Positions 44,401 to 54,444 of a stretch of 64,000 nucleotides of DNA are shown piece after piece. The notes below the pieces were generated by a model. The model ran no database searches, had not been told where the DNA came from, and saw nothing but the letters and a program-made list of their open reading frames with translations. Origin of the DNA: Karalla daura (lineage: Eukaryota; Chordata; Actinopteri; Chaetodontiformes; Leiognathidae); assembly GCA_029224185.1 (NCBI GenBank), contig CM055188.1, forward strand, positions 2,791,001 through 2,855,000, in the 5' to 3' direction. The position numbers were made by a program, and so were the translations under genes. Numbering within the stretch: position 1 is the stretch's first letter; every line of letters begins with the position of its first letter.

Positions 44401-44815
44401 GTCAGGGGCCCTGCCCACGACTGCTCCCCAGTTCGCTTTGCACCCGACCCCAGTCATTCGCCCTGCAGGTGGTGGGTCCACGGGGCGGTGGAGAAGATGG
44501 AGACGTCACGTAACCTCTTCGGGCTGGGCCCGGCCGGGCCCCGTGACAGACCCGGCCACCAGGCACTCGCTGACGGGCCCTCCGTCCGGGCCTGGCTCCG
44601 GACGTGGGCCCTGGGCTTCCTCCGGGCAGGGTCTCGTCTCTCTCTTTCCTGGTTTCCATGGGGTCTTTTTGAACCATTCTTAGTCTGGCCCCTCGCCTGA
44701 GACCAATTTGCCTTGGGTGACCCTACCAGGAGTTCATGACTCCCGACAACATAGCTCTCAGGGGTCTTAAGGGCACGCAAACCTCTCCACCACGATAAGA
44801 TGATGGTTCCCGGAG
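41450..44815 (-). mobile_element. Rex3-like (RTE-clade) LINE, near full length, with candidate TSD
   Basis: On the minus strand the element starts near 44815 (CCGGGAACCATCATCTTATC) and ends in GATGGATGGATGGA at 41450. AATGTA flanks both ends (41444-41449 and 44816-44821), a plausible short target-site duplication. The GATG repeat tail and the presence of both an endonuclease and a reverse transcriptase in one frame fit the RTE-type family known in fish as Rex3. The clade name is from memory. Confidence 0.8.
41507..44374 (-). CDS. LINE ORF: apurinic-type endonuclease and reverse transcriptase (955 aa)
   Basis: One uninterrupted frame of 955 codons. Residues 1-240 form the endonuclease: LGTWNVTSL, LLGDFNAHVGN (about 136), RRSMIDFVAVSSD (about 206) and STDHHLVV (about 232), carrying the N, D-x-N, D and D-H motifs. 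The usual acidic residue of the second motif is not seen (LTSTHS), as I recall for this family. The reverse transcriptase follows: LPSGKAPGVDEIRPEYLK, NYRGITLLSLPGK, MCFVDLEKAFDRVPRG, GLRQGCPLSPVLF and catalytic FFADDVVLL. The C-terminus holds KYLGVLFTSEGRMERE and HIERSQLRWLGHLNRMP, then a basic PSGRRPRGRPRARW tail. The enzyme nicks the target and copies LINE RNA there. The start is the first in-frame methionine. Confidence 0.9.
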   Translation of the reverse strand: MLGTWNVTSLGGKEPELVREVERYRLEIVGLTSTHSMGSGTQLLERGWTLYYSGVTHGERRQAGVGLLIAPQLSRHVLEFSQLNERVSSLRLRVGGRTLTVVSAYGPNSSTKYPGFLESLGGVLESAPTGDSIVLLGDFNAHVGNDSETWRGVIGRNGLPDLNPSGVLLLDFCASNSLSITNTMFKHKGVHQCTWHQDTLGRRSMIDFVAVSSDLRPYVLDTRVKRGAELSTDHHLVVRWVRWPGRKLDRLGRPKRIVRVCWERLAESPVREVFNSHIRESFDLIPREAGDMEHEWTMFSTSIVDAAVQSCGRKTSSACRGGNPRTRWWTPEVRDAVKLKKESFRAWLARGTPETADGYRRAKRMAARAVAEAKTRAWEKFGEAMEKDYRSASKRFWQTVRRLGRGKQCPTNTVYSGSGELLTSTGDIIGRWKEYFEDLLNPTVTPSLEEAEAEDTEVDSFITQAEVTEVVRKLPSGKAPGVDEIRPEYLKSLDVVGLSWLTRLCNNAWQSGTMPWEWQTGVVVPLFKKGDRRVCSNYRGITLLSLPGKVYSRVLERRVRPIVEPRIQEEQCGFRPGRGTLDQLYTLHRVLEGSWEFAHPVHMCFVDLEKAFDRVPRGVLWGVLREYGVQGLLLRAVRSLHDQCRSSVRMAGSKSGLFPVHVGLRQGCPLSPVLFITFMDRISRRSRGPEMVRFGSHGILSLFFADDVVLLAPSSQDLQQALGQFAAECETAGMRISTSKSEAMVLDRRKVECSLQVGGEPLPQVEEFKYLGVLFTSEGRMEREVDRRIGAAAAVMRSLYRSVVVKKELSQKAKLSIYRSIYAPTLTYGHELWVMTERMRSRIEAAEMGFLRGVAGRSLRDRVRSSVTREELGVEPLLLHIERSQLRWLGHLNRMPPGRLPREVFRACPSGRRPRGRPRARWSDYVTRLAWERLGILPEELEEVSREREVWASLL

Positions 44816-44821
44816 AATGTA

Positions 44822-45935
44822 CAATCAGTAAAATACAGATAATTAATTAAGGAGAAAAGACTTTAAGCAGCTAACCGTTATAGCTGTGTTGTGTTTTCTG
44901 TAGAATGACCTGAATTATTAGCCATTGAAATTTGAAATCAATTAGATCAGATTTGTCATCTTTCTCATAGTCTTCCACTAGCAGAGGTAGGCAAGGTGCC
45001 CAATGTCTCTGAGATTTAAATGTGGGTTGGAACTCAAAAATGCACACTCAATTCACCACATTCAAACACAGACATATGTCTGAAGATATTGGGGTCTTTA
45101 TTTGAGAGATTAGCTATATAGAGATATATGAGAGATTAGCTAACTACATACTAACATTTTAGACTAGAATAACAGATAGCGATGAAGGTTAGTGTTAGAA
45201 TATATCATTCTATGTGTTTGTCATGATACTACTCTGTTTGCCACACTTCATCTTTTGCATGAAACTTCGCGTGTCAGGAGGCTTTGTGGTCATTTTAGTA
45301 AATAAACACTCCACATTCAGTCATAGAGTGACTGCACTGTCAGTGAATATGAATTTCATTCCGCTTGACAAGGGGTTCCTCATGTTTTTCAGCTCTTGTT
45401 TCTTGTTTCTATGATTATCTAATGGCAATTTGTTTTTGCAGACCGAGGATTCTCATTAACGAGTGTCCCTGAAATGAGATTTATGATGGGCTGTCAGTCT
45501 TAGATAGTGGCGTAGGAAGAGGCAAAACTGAAAAGGTCATTGTTGGTGCAGTTGGCTTCTAGGCTTGTTTGGTATACTAGTACTTAATGGGAACTATGGT
45601 ACTAAAGCATTTAAAGTGGTACTTAACTGCATTTGGGAAAAAACAATATATATTTTTTAACTGCTTGCAGTGATGTTGTGTGATGTCACTGTGTTGTAAT
45701 TTGAGCCAAGGCCAGTGAGTAGAGCTTCAAATGAGGAGGCCAGAGAGAGAGAGAAAGAAATGGGAAAGAGCAGCTATAACAGGAATAATGAAAACATTCC
45801 TACAATAGGAATGTTTTCATGGAAATTTTTTACCATTCTGAAACAAGTGGACTGATACATTGATGTTGGACGGTTCTCAGTCTAAACTCTAATTCATCCC
45901 AAAGTTGTTCTATTGGGTTGAAGTCAGGACTCTTT
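44822..45935. other. Unassigned AT-rich stretch
   Basis: No gene recognised. A short imperfect palindrome with GGAATGTTTTCAT and its complement lies near 45788-45825. Confidence 0.4.
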
Positions 45936-45939
45936 ATAT

Positions 45940-46594
45940 ACACTCACCGGCCACTTTACTAGGTACACCTGTCCAACTGCTCGTTAACATTTAACATTAA
46001 TTTCTAATCAGCCAATCACATGGCGGCAACTCAGTGCATTTAGGCATGTAGACATGGTCAAGACAATCTCCTGCAGTTCAAACCGAACATCAGTATGGGG
46101 AAGAAAGGTGATTTGAGTGACTTTGAACGTGGCATGGTTGTTGGTGCCAGAAGGGCTGGTCTGAGTATTTCAGAAACTGCTGATCTACTGGGATTTTCAC
46201 GCACAACCATCTCCAGGGTTTACAGAGAATGGTCCGAAAAAGAAAAAATATCCAGTGAGCAGCAGTTCTGTGGGCAGAAATGTTGATGCCAGAGGTCAGA
46301 GAAGAATGGCCAGACTGGTTCGAGCTGATAGAAAGGCAACAGTGACCCAAATAACCACCCGTTACAACCAAGGTAGGCAGAAGAGCATCTCTGAACGCAC
46401 AGTACGTCGAACTTTGAGGCAGATGGGCTACAGCAGCAGAAGACCATGCCGGGTGCCACTCCTTTCAGCTACGAACAGGAAACTGAGGCTACAATTTGCA
46501 CAAGCTCATCGAAATTGGACAATAGAAGATTAGAAAAACGTTGCCTGGTCTAATGAGTCTCGATTTCTGCTGCGACATTCGGATGGTAGGGTCA

Positions 46595-46595
<1 letters not shown>
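45940..46595 (+). pseudogene. Tc1-like DNA transposon, 5' half with transposase N-terminus
   Basis: The left terminal repeat begins near CACTCACCGGCCACTTTACT (45951), a well-known Tc1-family end in fish. From ATG at 46095 the frame encodes GKKGDLSDFERGMVVGARRA, LGFSRTTISRVYREW (first helix-turn-helix) and stops at 46284. An overlapping frame continues with RNVDARGQRRMARLVRADRK, SISERTVRRTLRQMGY and RKLRLQFAQAHRNW. A stop near 46531 follows, then NVAWSNESRFLLRHSDGRV, the start of the DDE core (normally VxWSDESxF). The element is cut at a TA microsatellite at 46596, so the catalytic core and the right terminal repeat are missing. Inactive. Confidence 0.85.
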
Positions 46596-46642
<47 letters not shown>

Positions 46643-46650
46643 ATACAAAC
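46596..46650. repeat. (TA)n/(CA) microsatellite
   Basis: TA run of about 38 bases followed by ACACACATACATAC; it cuts the Tc1-like transposase. Confidence 0.9.
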
Positions 46651-47540
46651 ACAAACTACCAGACTAGACTGTACTAACTACACATAGACAAACAGGTAGC
46701 CCGTGCAGGTTTCTGTGAAAATGAGTTGCGCTTGTAACAGCTGGTACAGCTAGTTTCCTTGCTCTTCAATGTCTCCAAGCATGTTGTGTGGGATCACATC
46801 AGAGGGCTGCTCTAGAGGTCTGTTTGCTACCTTTTTGTTGTCTGGTACCACCATTGATGTGTTCAGGCTCTGGTGTCAATATCAGGTCTATCCACAATTT
46901 CTGTGGCAGCTCCTGAGAAAGTAAGGGCTTACACCAAGTTAATGCAACGCCGATACCTCCGATGGACCTCGGCGTTCGTTGGCCTTCATCAGCTTGATCT
47001 GTTGCTCATGAACACACTACACAGACTATAGGTGACGGCTCACTCACACTTTCATACTGCACATCAGTGAGATGCAATATCCGCCCAGGGGGTACTTTAT
47101 TATTCATGCAAAAATGAGGGACTGGAAAACAGAATTTCTTTGTCCCACAATACTAATGCCAACTCGCTAACCCTAACTTGTGAAAATGGAGGGATATATT
47201 TTGTTGAGGAAGATCTTATTCATCACATCAGCTGAACTCCAGAGGGTAAAAGTTTGTAAGTCACTTCCATTTTTTCAACACGCACACTGATTCATCAGCT
47301 GAACAACCATTCAGAGTGATTTCTTTCACCAGGGGCCTTTGCTGATGCTGATGGCAGTTGATGAGTGGTGGAAAAAGGCTCTGCCAATGGTTACAGATTG
47401 GCAATGAGCAGGACACACCACCCCAAGGAAAGCTATCGACACTTATGACTGCCCTGATGGCCGACTGTTGGTTTGGTGTGCTGCTGCTGTGTTCAGGGCC
47501 CAGAAAGAACTTTCTCACAGATATAGATGTATGCTTGGCA
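46651..47540. other. Unassigned stretch
   Basis: No gene recognised; weak open frames carry no family signature. Confidence 0.35.
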
Positions 47541-47554
47541 GACTATTTGTTGAC

Positions 47555-47757
47555 ACCATTAAAGCTGAAGGTAAAAGTTAACTTTTCCAAAGATGACCCA
47601 GTTCTGATTCGTGTGCTTACTCCATTGACAAACTCTCTGCCTCGGTCCGAGAGGATTCTGACAGGGTAGCTATGGCGGTAAATTATTTTGCAGAGCTTCT
47701 CTGCGACCTTTGCAGCTGATTTTGTGATCAATGGGAAGGCCTCTAATCAGAAGTAGA
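47555..47757 (-). pseudogene. Retroviral-type integrase core fragment (Ty3/Gypsy or Ginger)
   Basis: Minus-strand frame reading EAFPLITKSAAKVAEKLC, then HSYPVRILSDRGREFVNGV. The second catalytic aspartate of an integrase core lies in SDRGREFVN, and the EAFPL-TK words precede it in Gypsy and Ginger integrases. A stop separates the EAFPL part from the expected DYFSKW start, and coding fades after the block. It is a small remnant that cannot be assigned further. Confidence 0.65.
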
Positions 47758-48525
47758 AAAGCAGAAGTGCATATGTACAGAATGTGCACTAGGTACAGTG
47801 CAGTATTTACAGAATAAATGCAGTTATTTACAGCTAGTACAAGTGCAGTATAGATATGTGCAGAATACATAATAGCTATAGCAATATATATATATATATA
47901 CATACTTTTAGTGCATCAATCATCACATCTGCATGTGTCAGATTCAGATTAAACAAGGCAATGTAATTGTTTCTCCTAAGAAGCTAAATTCGCTTATTTA
48001 CCTGGAATAAGTTTGTTGTTTCAAATAAATGGAGAATTGTTACAAAAATGACGTGTACTGGCAATATGAAATAACGGCTGAAAACATAACAACTTGCTTG
48101 ACAGTTCAGACAAACTGATACGAATTAGTTGCGAATTAGAGTATTAAACAAGGGGCTAGAAATTGCCATTGGGTTAGATAGGGCCAGATGGAGTTAGATT
48201 TAGCAGAAAACATTGAAAACTCACCGGTGTTCTTGAGAAACAGCTGATGGAAGGATGAAAATGTGACCAACCCGTAACATATGACGTAATGTGTTGTGCA
48301 CATGCGCAGGAGGGATTGGTAGGATGTTTCGGCGGGAAAGATGGATTTACAGAGCACCTGCTCCCGTTGTTCACTTCAAAGAGGGGGTTCTTAGAGCCAG
48401 ATCGTTTGCAACTGCCACATCACTAATATTAAGGACTGAGGATCAGATCAAGAAAGTTTTAATTGCCATTCTTGTCAGATTGAAATGAAAGTGTAGGGTC
48501 CTGGTTGTAATACTATTATCTATCT
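47758..48525. other. Unassigned stretch with CAGTGCAGTA-type short repeats
   Basis: From 47770 to 47880 words like AGTGCAGTATTTACAG recur at 30-40 base spacing, a small degenerate tandem repeat. A (TA)n of 16 bases follows. No gene recognised. Confidence 0.45.
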
Positions 48526-48529
48526 CCTT

Positions 48530-49905
48530 CTCACCCTCTTGGGGTAGTATCGGTCATTCTCAAGCTCGGGTCCTCTACCAGAGGACTGAGAGTTTGAGAG
48601 TCCTGCGCAGGTAGGCAGCTATGACTGCACTCCTCTGGACTGAGGCTTCAGATGTTGTTCCTGGGATCTGTTGGAGCCACTCACCCAATTTCCCAGTTCT
48701 GGATGAAGGTTCCTGTTGATCTTGTACAGATCCAGACATTCTAGTATCCATGTGTGGGGCATTGAGTCAGAAGCTTTCTTATCCAGGCGGTGCACAGGTT
48801 GGTCTGTCTGTTCTTACAGTCTTAGTTAGATGGGGTAGGTTGTTTTTAGGGGTTCTTCAGAATCAGGACTGTCCTGCCTTGGGTTAGCTACTCTGGGTGG
48901 GACGTCAGCAGCTGGTTCATCTGTGCTGCTAGGCGTTCATGCAGTGCAGTTAGCTTCTTCAGCAAGTAGACGTAGATCATCAGGGCCAGTGCGGTCGAGC
49001 TCCTTGTCTTTGACACCCTTTCTTAGATGTCTGCATTGAGATGGTTACTGGCTGTTCTGGGAGGTCAGCTCTTAGGTCTTCTAGCAATTGGGCATCTGAA
49101 TTATGCGATGCCTCTCTTTCCCATATGCCCTTCCAGTATACTTCCATTTCAACTCTTGGTGGGTCTGACCAATTGTTATTTCCCTGCCACTGAGAGTACA
49201 CCCTGGCTAGTTCAGTGGAGAACATCTTGTTTATATTTCTAGCTTCTGCCTCTTTGATGTACCTGTTCAACTGAGTATCCAGAGCTGTAAGTCTCTGTCT
49301 GGCAGTTTTGAGTGCTTCAGGAATGGAGAGCTTGTTGTACTTTCTAGGTACACCTTTATTCGCCATGTTGCCCTTCTGTAGCTCTGCTAGCTGGCTAACT
49401 TCTCTTTGTGTTGCCCTTATCTTGGCCTCTAATCAAATCCTCCGTGGTGGGTGCTGCCTGCTATGGTGGGGAGCTGCACCGAGCTTGTACCCAAGCATCT
49501 CTAGGACTGCTGTTGCTGTACAGTGTGTCGGCTTATTGGTTCCATTGATGGTTTCTGTGGGTATTGTTGTCAGTGTAACATCAGCGCAGTACCCTCTGAG
49601 GGTATTTACAAGTCAGCTTCAGTATTCATTGGGAGGTCCAGGTTTCTAATTGAGCCATGATCCTCCTTATCAGCTCAGCAGCCCTTGGCTTGAGGCAGAT
49701 GGTATCTGTTAGGGCAACCAGTCTCTGGTTTTGTTGGCTCACCTCAGATTTAGAGATTTGTTTTTCTCACGTTGTTTCATGCCAGAGAAAACAACAAGTG
49801 TGCCAGTGTGTAATCACAAGAAGCAGGTCAATTTTACAGAGCGAGAGAGAACAGAGAGGATAACAAGAGGATCTCTTCTGTGTTGTAGAGCACTTTATAT
49901 TGGCA
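48530..49905 (-). pseudogene. R4/Rex6-like LINE, 5' part (copy A)
   Basis: The minus strand reads ATAVLEMLGYKL, then KIRATQREVSQLAELQKGNM (about 49430), KYNKLSIPEALKTARQRLTA and RINKMFS-like words, MFSTELARVYSQWQGNN, and then ASDSMPHTWILECLDLYKIN near 48760-48700. This order is the N-terminal and early reverse-transcriptase part of an R4-type LINE (Rex6-related in fish; from memory). A frameshift near 49000 and internal gaps interrupt it. Sequence from 49550-49700 also occurs, inverted, at 50077-50230. Confidence 0.6.
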
Positions 49906-50039
49906 ATCTCTCCTTGTCAGCTGTTGTTTGGAGGAAGTCAACATCCTCATCCAAAAACTCCTATCACTAGAGATTGGTGAGATAGAACAATGATGCATTG
50001 GCAAAGGGGAGCTAGGACACCAGGTCAGCAAGGGGATAT

Positions 50040-51365
50040 CACTACCCCTCCTACAATCAGAGGTTGGGTACCAAGCCCCAACAGATACCATCAGCGTCAA
50101 ACAAAGGGCTGCTGACCAAAGAATGGAGATCATGGCTCAGTCAGTAACCTGGACCCCCTGATGAATACTGAAACTGACTTGTGAAGTACCCTTAGAAGAT
50201 CTGCTTCTAGATGTGAATGCTGCACTATATGACATCACTCTGACCAATATTCTGATACACAGTACAGCAACAATAATCCTACAGATGCTCTAGTACAGTA
50301 TAGGCTCAACTAATCACCATAATAGGCAGCACCCACTGTAGAAGATATCAGATACCCCGCTGGAATCATAAGCTGGCCAAAGGAGGAGATAGAAGCCACA
50401 GATATCAAGACAAGAAAGCTCCTCACCATGCACAAAGGGTTCCACCTCAAATCCAGCACCCTGAATCCTGAGACTGTATACCAAGAGGAAAGAGGGGGGC
50501 CGAGCATTAAGGCCATGATCCAGTATGAAACATTGAAAATTCAAGAGTACATGAAGAAAACTGCTTCAAATGATGAACTGCTAAGTGAATGATTCAGGCA
50601 GCAGCAACCTGATGAGAGTGCTGAGGAAGACAAGCAGACAACATGGAGGGACAAACCCACTAAACGGTATGCCAAAATGAAGAAGTGGCTGATATCAAGA
50701 TGTTCTACCAGTGGCTAGAAAGGGCTGGACTTACAGACAGGCACTAATCGTGACACCACAAGAACAGGTGCTAGGTACAAGAGCCATAGATGCCAGGATC
50801 TACCAGAGTAGATCAGACCCAAGGTGCAGACTGTGCAAGGATACCCCTGGGACAGTCCAGCACATAGTGGCAGGGTGTAAGATGCTAGCTGGGTAAACGC
50901 ACATGGAGAGGCACAACCAAGTGGCTGGAATACTGTACAGGAACATTCGTGCCTAGTATGGAATAGAAGTACTCAAATCCCAATATACCGTACCACAGAA
51001 AGTGACTGAGAACAGCAGGGTCAATGTTCTGTGAGACTCAGTATCCAGACTGACAAACAGCTCCTGGCTAACCAATCAGACAATGTGGTGGTGAACAAAG
51101 TGCAGAGGTAATAGATGTGGTGATACCAGCTGATGTCAACATACAAAGGTTGAAAAGTGCCAAAGGTTAAAAGAACAGCTGGAACAGATGTCGAAGGTAA
51201 AGGTGAGCATGGTCCCCATGGTAGCAGGAGCACTCAAAGCAGTGACACCAAAACTAGGAGAGTGGCACCCACAGATCCCAGCAACAACATATGAAGCCTC
51301 AGTACAGAAGAGCACAGTCCAAGGAATAGCTAAGATACTATGCAGAACCCACATACACAGTGGAT
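50040..51365 (+). pseudogene. R4/Rex6-like LINE, deleted copy with 3' part (copy B)
   Basis: The plus strand first repeats the 5' segment of copy A (50077-50270). After an apparent internal deletion near 50280-50335 it gives IRYPAGIISWPKEEIEATDI, KTRKLLTMHKGFHLKSSTL, then an area with WRDKPTKRYAKMKKW and LCKDTPGTVQHIVAGCKMLA (50855-50880), a CCHC-like zinc motif. Words near 51045 (IQTDKQLLANQSDNVVVNK) are the start of the restriction-like endonuclease, where active members have D in VVVDK. Several stops and frameshifts are present. It is a dead copy lacking the reverse transcriptase core. Confidence 0.65.
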
Positions 51366-52130
51366 AAAAAAGTTGTCTCCAGTATCAATCTTAACAGTGA
51401 TTATTCTCAGCAGAATACAGTACAGAGTACTAACATCTGGGAAGAGTGGAGCTGTTTGTTATTCTGACAGTATATGGATAGTAACTGACAGTTTGGTAGT
51501 CAGATATGATACAGACAGCTTGTCCTTGAATCTGCAGGTATAGATAACCATGCCATGGCCACACTGTTTGTTTTCATTAATTTATACTTTTATGTTTACT
51601 AACATGCCATTATTAAATGTTGGCATATAATTTGTGGGATGCATAAAGAAGAGTGGAAAACACTGTGTACTCTAAAATTGACCTCCTATACCTGGAAAGA
51701 CAACAGTGACATTTGAAGTGGTCCACCCTGAAAACACCACAATATATTTGTGTGTGTGTCTCAGGGATGCACTCCTCTGATCCACTGGCTGTGGTCATAA
51801 TATGTTGTCTTTCTTCTCTGCAGAGAGTAGGCACTTGGTACCTGTTCCAGTCCTGCTTTTTGATTTCCCCAGACAGATCAAGAATTTTTCCAGAGCAGTC
51901 TCTACTCTATCTCTAACTATACTCTAACTTTTTGGATTAAACAAAGATCAGTCAAGATGGGTTGCATGTTATTTTCCATGAACATGCTTTTATGCTGAAA
52001 ATGTTTGTAATCCGTCAAAGATGCAATTACACCAGGCTAAACTAACAGGACAAGAATGTCTGGTAGAAAGGGAATATAGTTGTATCTCAACATCAACTGC
52101 ACCCAGGTGAGGCTTTGGTAAAAATCTCAA
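51366..52130. other. Unassigned stretch
   Basis: No gene recognised. Confidence 0.4.
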
Positions 52131-52132
52131 TC

Positions 52133-52134
52133 AC

Positions 52135-52167
<33 letters not shown>

Positions 52168-52197
52168 TCTTGTTATTGTTATTATTATTATTATTAT
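52133..52197. repeat. (AAT)n/(ATT)n compound microsatellite
   Basis: About ten AAT units followed by ATT units, forming a short self-complementary tract. Confidence 0.9.
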
Positions 52198-52310
52198 GCA
52201 TTGCTATGGATCTCAAAGTAGTGACTAATGCTCATTAACAAATCTGAGAACATTAACTGTATTCATTACTGCTGTAACTTTACACATAGCTGTGCTGCCA
52301 CATTGAGGTA

Positions 52311-52446
52311 GTGAGAGAGAGAGAGAGACAGACAGACACACAGATTGTGGCAGTGGGAGAAAAAATGAGGTTTCATTTTCATAGCTTTGGGCTGTTGACC
52401 TTGTGTGTAAAAAAAAAGAAAAAAGAAAAAAAACATAACCTCTCGT

Positions 52447-52485
<39 letters not shown>
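52311..52485. repeat. Short GA and CA microsatellites
   Basis: GAGAGAGAGAGACAGACAG at 52311-52335, an A-rich run near 52410-52435, and (CA)n at 52449-52484. Open frames here are by-products. Confidence 0.9.
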
Positions 52486-52487
<2 letters not shown>

Positions 52488-52519
52488 GCAACTGAAGCGT
52501 CCAAGCAGCCATCCTAACG

Positions 52520-52588
52520 ATGGTGGAAAGATCAGAAAAATCTTAAAAACTTGCTTGTTTGTGGAGAATTTTCAGATCTTTCCACCAT
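52520..52588. repeat. Small foldback (hairpin) sequence
   Basis: ATGGTGGAAAGATCAGAAAA and, about 30 bases later, TTTTCAGATCTTTCCACCAT are reverse complements with one mismatch in 20. It could be a solo MITE core or a palindromic remnant. Confidence 0.8.
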
Positions 52589-52599
52589 ACTAGGGTGGT

Positions 52600-53950
52600 T
52601 GCTATGCACACTCCAGTTGCCATGCACACTCCGGTTCTGACTTGGTTTGCTCTTTCTAACGGATTCAATTCTCCCCATGCATGTGTTGTGTCTCAGATCA
52701 GTTGACACTGAACATTATCTTCTTTCAGTAGGTGTCTATTAGCTCTAGAATGTCAGAGAAGAAGCTTTCTATTTTCCTGTTTGTCACAGACCGGTATAAG
52801 AATAAAGTTGCGTGGTTTGCTGACAAACCTCCTTATCTACTATTTCTTAAAGCAGAGATGCAGGAATTGCCACTAAACTAGCACTAAAAACTCTGTGTTC
52901 ATGTTTACTAAGGTAATTTTTTCTCACAAAAAAAAACATGTCATGGTTACATATCCATTTGGATTGACGTTTCCATTAGTCTGATGTCAGCATACAGGGT
53001 TGATTTGTTTCTTTTTTAAAATATTTTTTAATGCTAATTGTTTCTAAACTTATACCCCAGGCTTTGGTTATCATTTAAGTCATAATGCATGTAATATAAA
53101 TTATATTCAGATGGTTTCTAATAACAGTCTCGTGACAAGGGCAGTGTGACAATAATTCATAGGAAATACTACGAAATTTGGAGGTCTAGAATTTGTATGA
53201 CACGTTAGAATTGCTTACAGCTTGATTAAGGGGTTAGTACACTACATAAGCAGGTCATCTCTCATGGGACAATTTTTCAGTGTGTTGCACAAGAGAGGGA
53301 AAGAACAAGAAGACAAAGCAATGAATGGGTGCAACCTGGTGATTATTTGGTTGGCTTTTTGCCCCCTTCTCACCTCTGTCTGTATTTTCTTGCAGGTGGC
53401 ATTTTCATTATATCCAGTTTTACATTTGAGAGATATTTGGAAGTTGTAAAGATAATTCCATTGAATAATATTGTGTGTTAATCAACAAAGTATTTAACAG
53501 CAGTAAGTTGACCATGTAGTTGTTTTATATATAAACTGAGTTACTGTTAGTTTCAACAGCACAGTGAAGCATGATTAAGACACATCTTGACATTGATCTT
53601 TCCAGGAATTGAAGGGTTACTAAGATCACTTGATTATGGCAATGCTAAAATGTGCCTGTTATAAATACTGGACTGGACCACATCCATAATTGTGAAAGCA
53701 CAGCTGTAAGAGGGAAAATGATGTACCTGGTCAACCACAACACCAATGAACACAGTTAGGCAGGCAATAATGTCACGGTCACATGTGCTCAGTCAACCCT
53801 AGAGTATTCACACCATAAATGTTCAAAGACCTAGGTGATCTAGATCTAGACCCAGCTTAAAGTTAAATGATCTCAAATGAAGGTGGTGTACAGTAACACA
53901 TTGCTATGTAGCTCTTTTCATTTGCAATAAAAGATTTAGCTTGTTTTTGT
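52600..53950. other. Unassigned AT-rich stretch
   Basis: No gene recognised. Confidence 0.4.
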
Positions 53951-53957
53951 CTGTGCA

Positions 53958-54040
53958 GGGTTTCAATGGGCACTCTGGCTTACTACCACAGTCCAAAAAC
54001 ATGCATGTTTAGGTTTATTGGAGACTAAACTGCCCCTTAA
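53958..54040 (+). repeat. SINE-like fragment
   Basis: TTTCAATGGGCACTCTGGC, CCACAGTCCAAAAACATGCA and GGTTTATTGGAGACTAAACT follow in the order of the body of common fish SINEs (TTCAATCC, CTCCCACAGTCCAAAGACATG, TTAATTGGTGACTCTAAATTG). It is diverged and truncated. Confidence 0.55.
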
Positions 54041-54444
54041 ACAGCCCATTAAACTTTTGTTTGATTATTCTGTTTTATGCACAATGTTATTACAAATGTT
54101 TTTCTATAATTGTTTCAGTTAGGAACCTCCTCCGGGTCTGGTGATCCTTCTCCTTATTAGGGGACCTTTCCCCTGTGATTAGAGTGAGTGAAGACAGCTG
54201 GTGATGCTGAGGTTTTCCTGTTTGTTGAAGGAGTGAGGAGCCACACAGTTTTTTGATCACACTAAATTTGATTCATTTGATTATTGTTTGTCAACCCGGA
54301 GATAGTTTTGTTCGTGCAAATAAACTGGAATTCTTTTGTTGGAACTATCCCTCCGTGAGTGCTTTTATTTAGTGAGTCGAAGACCTCCTCCTCCTTACAG
54401 GTTGCCCTGATGCTTCTGGACAAAAATTTTTTATTGCAAAAAAT

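Noticed and set aside
48530..51365. Twin-priming inversion of a single R4-like element
   Set aside because: Both orientations contain the same 5' segment (49550-49700 and 50077-50230), which a simple twin-primed insertion would not produce.
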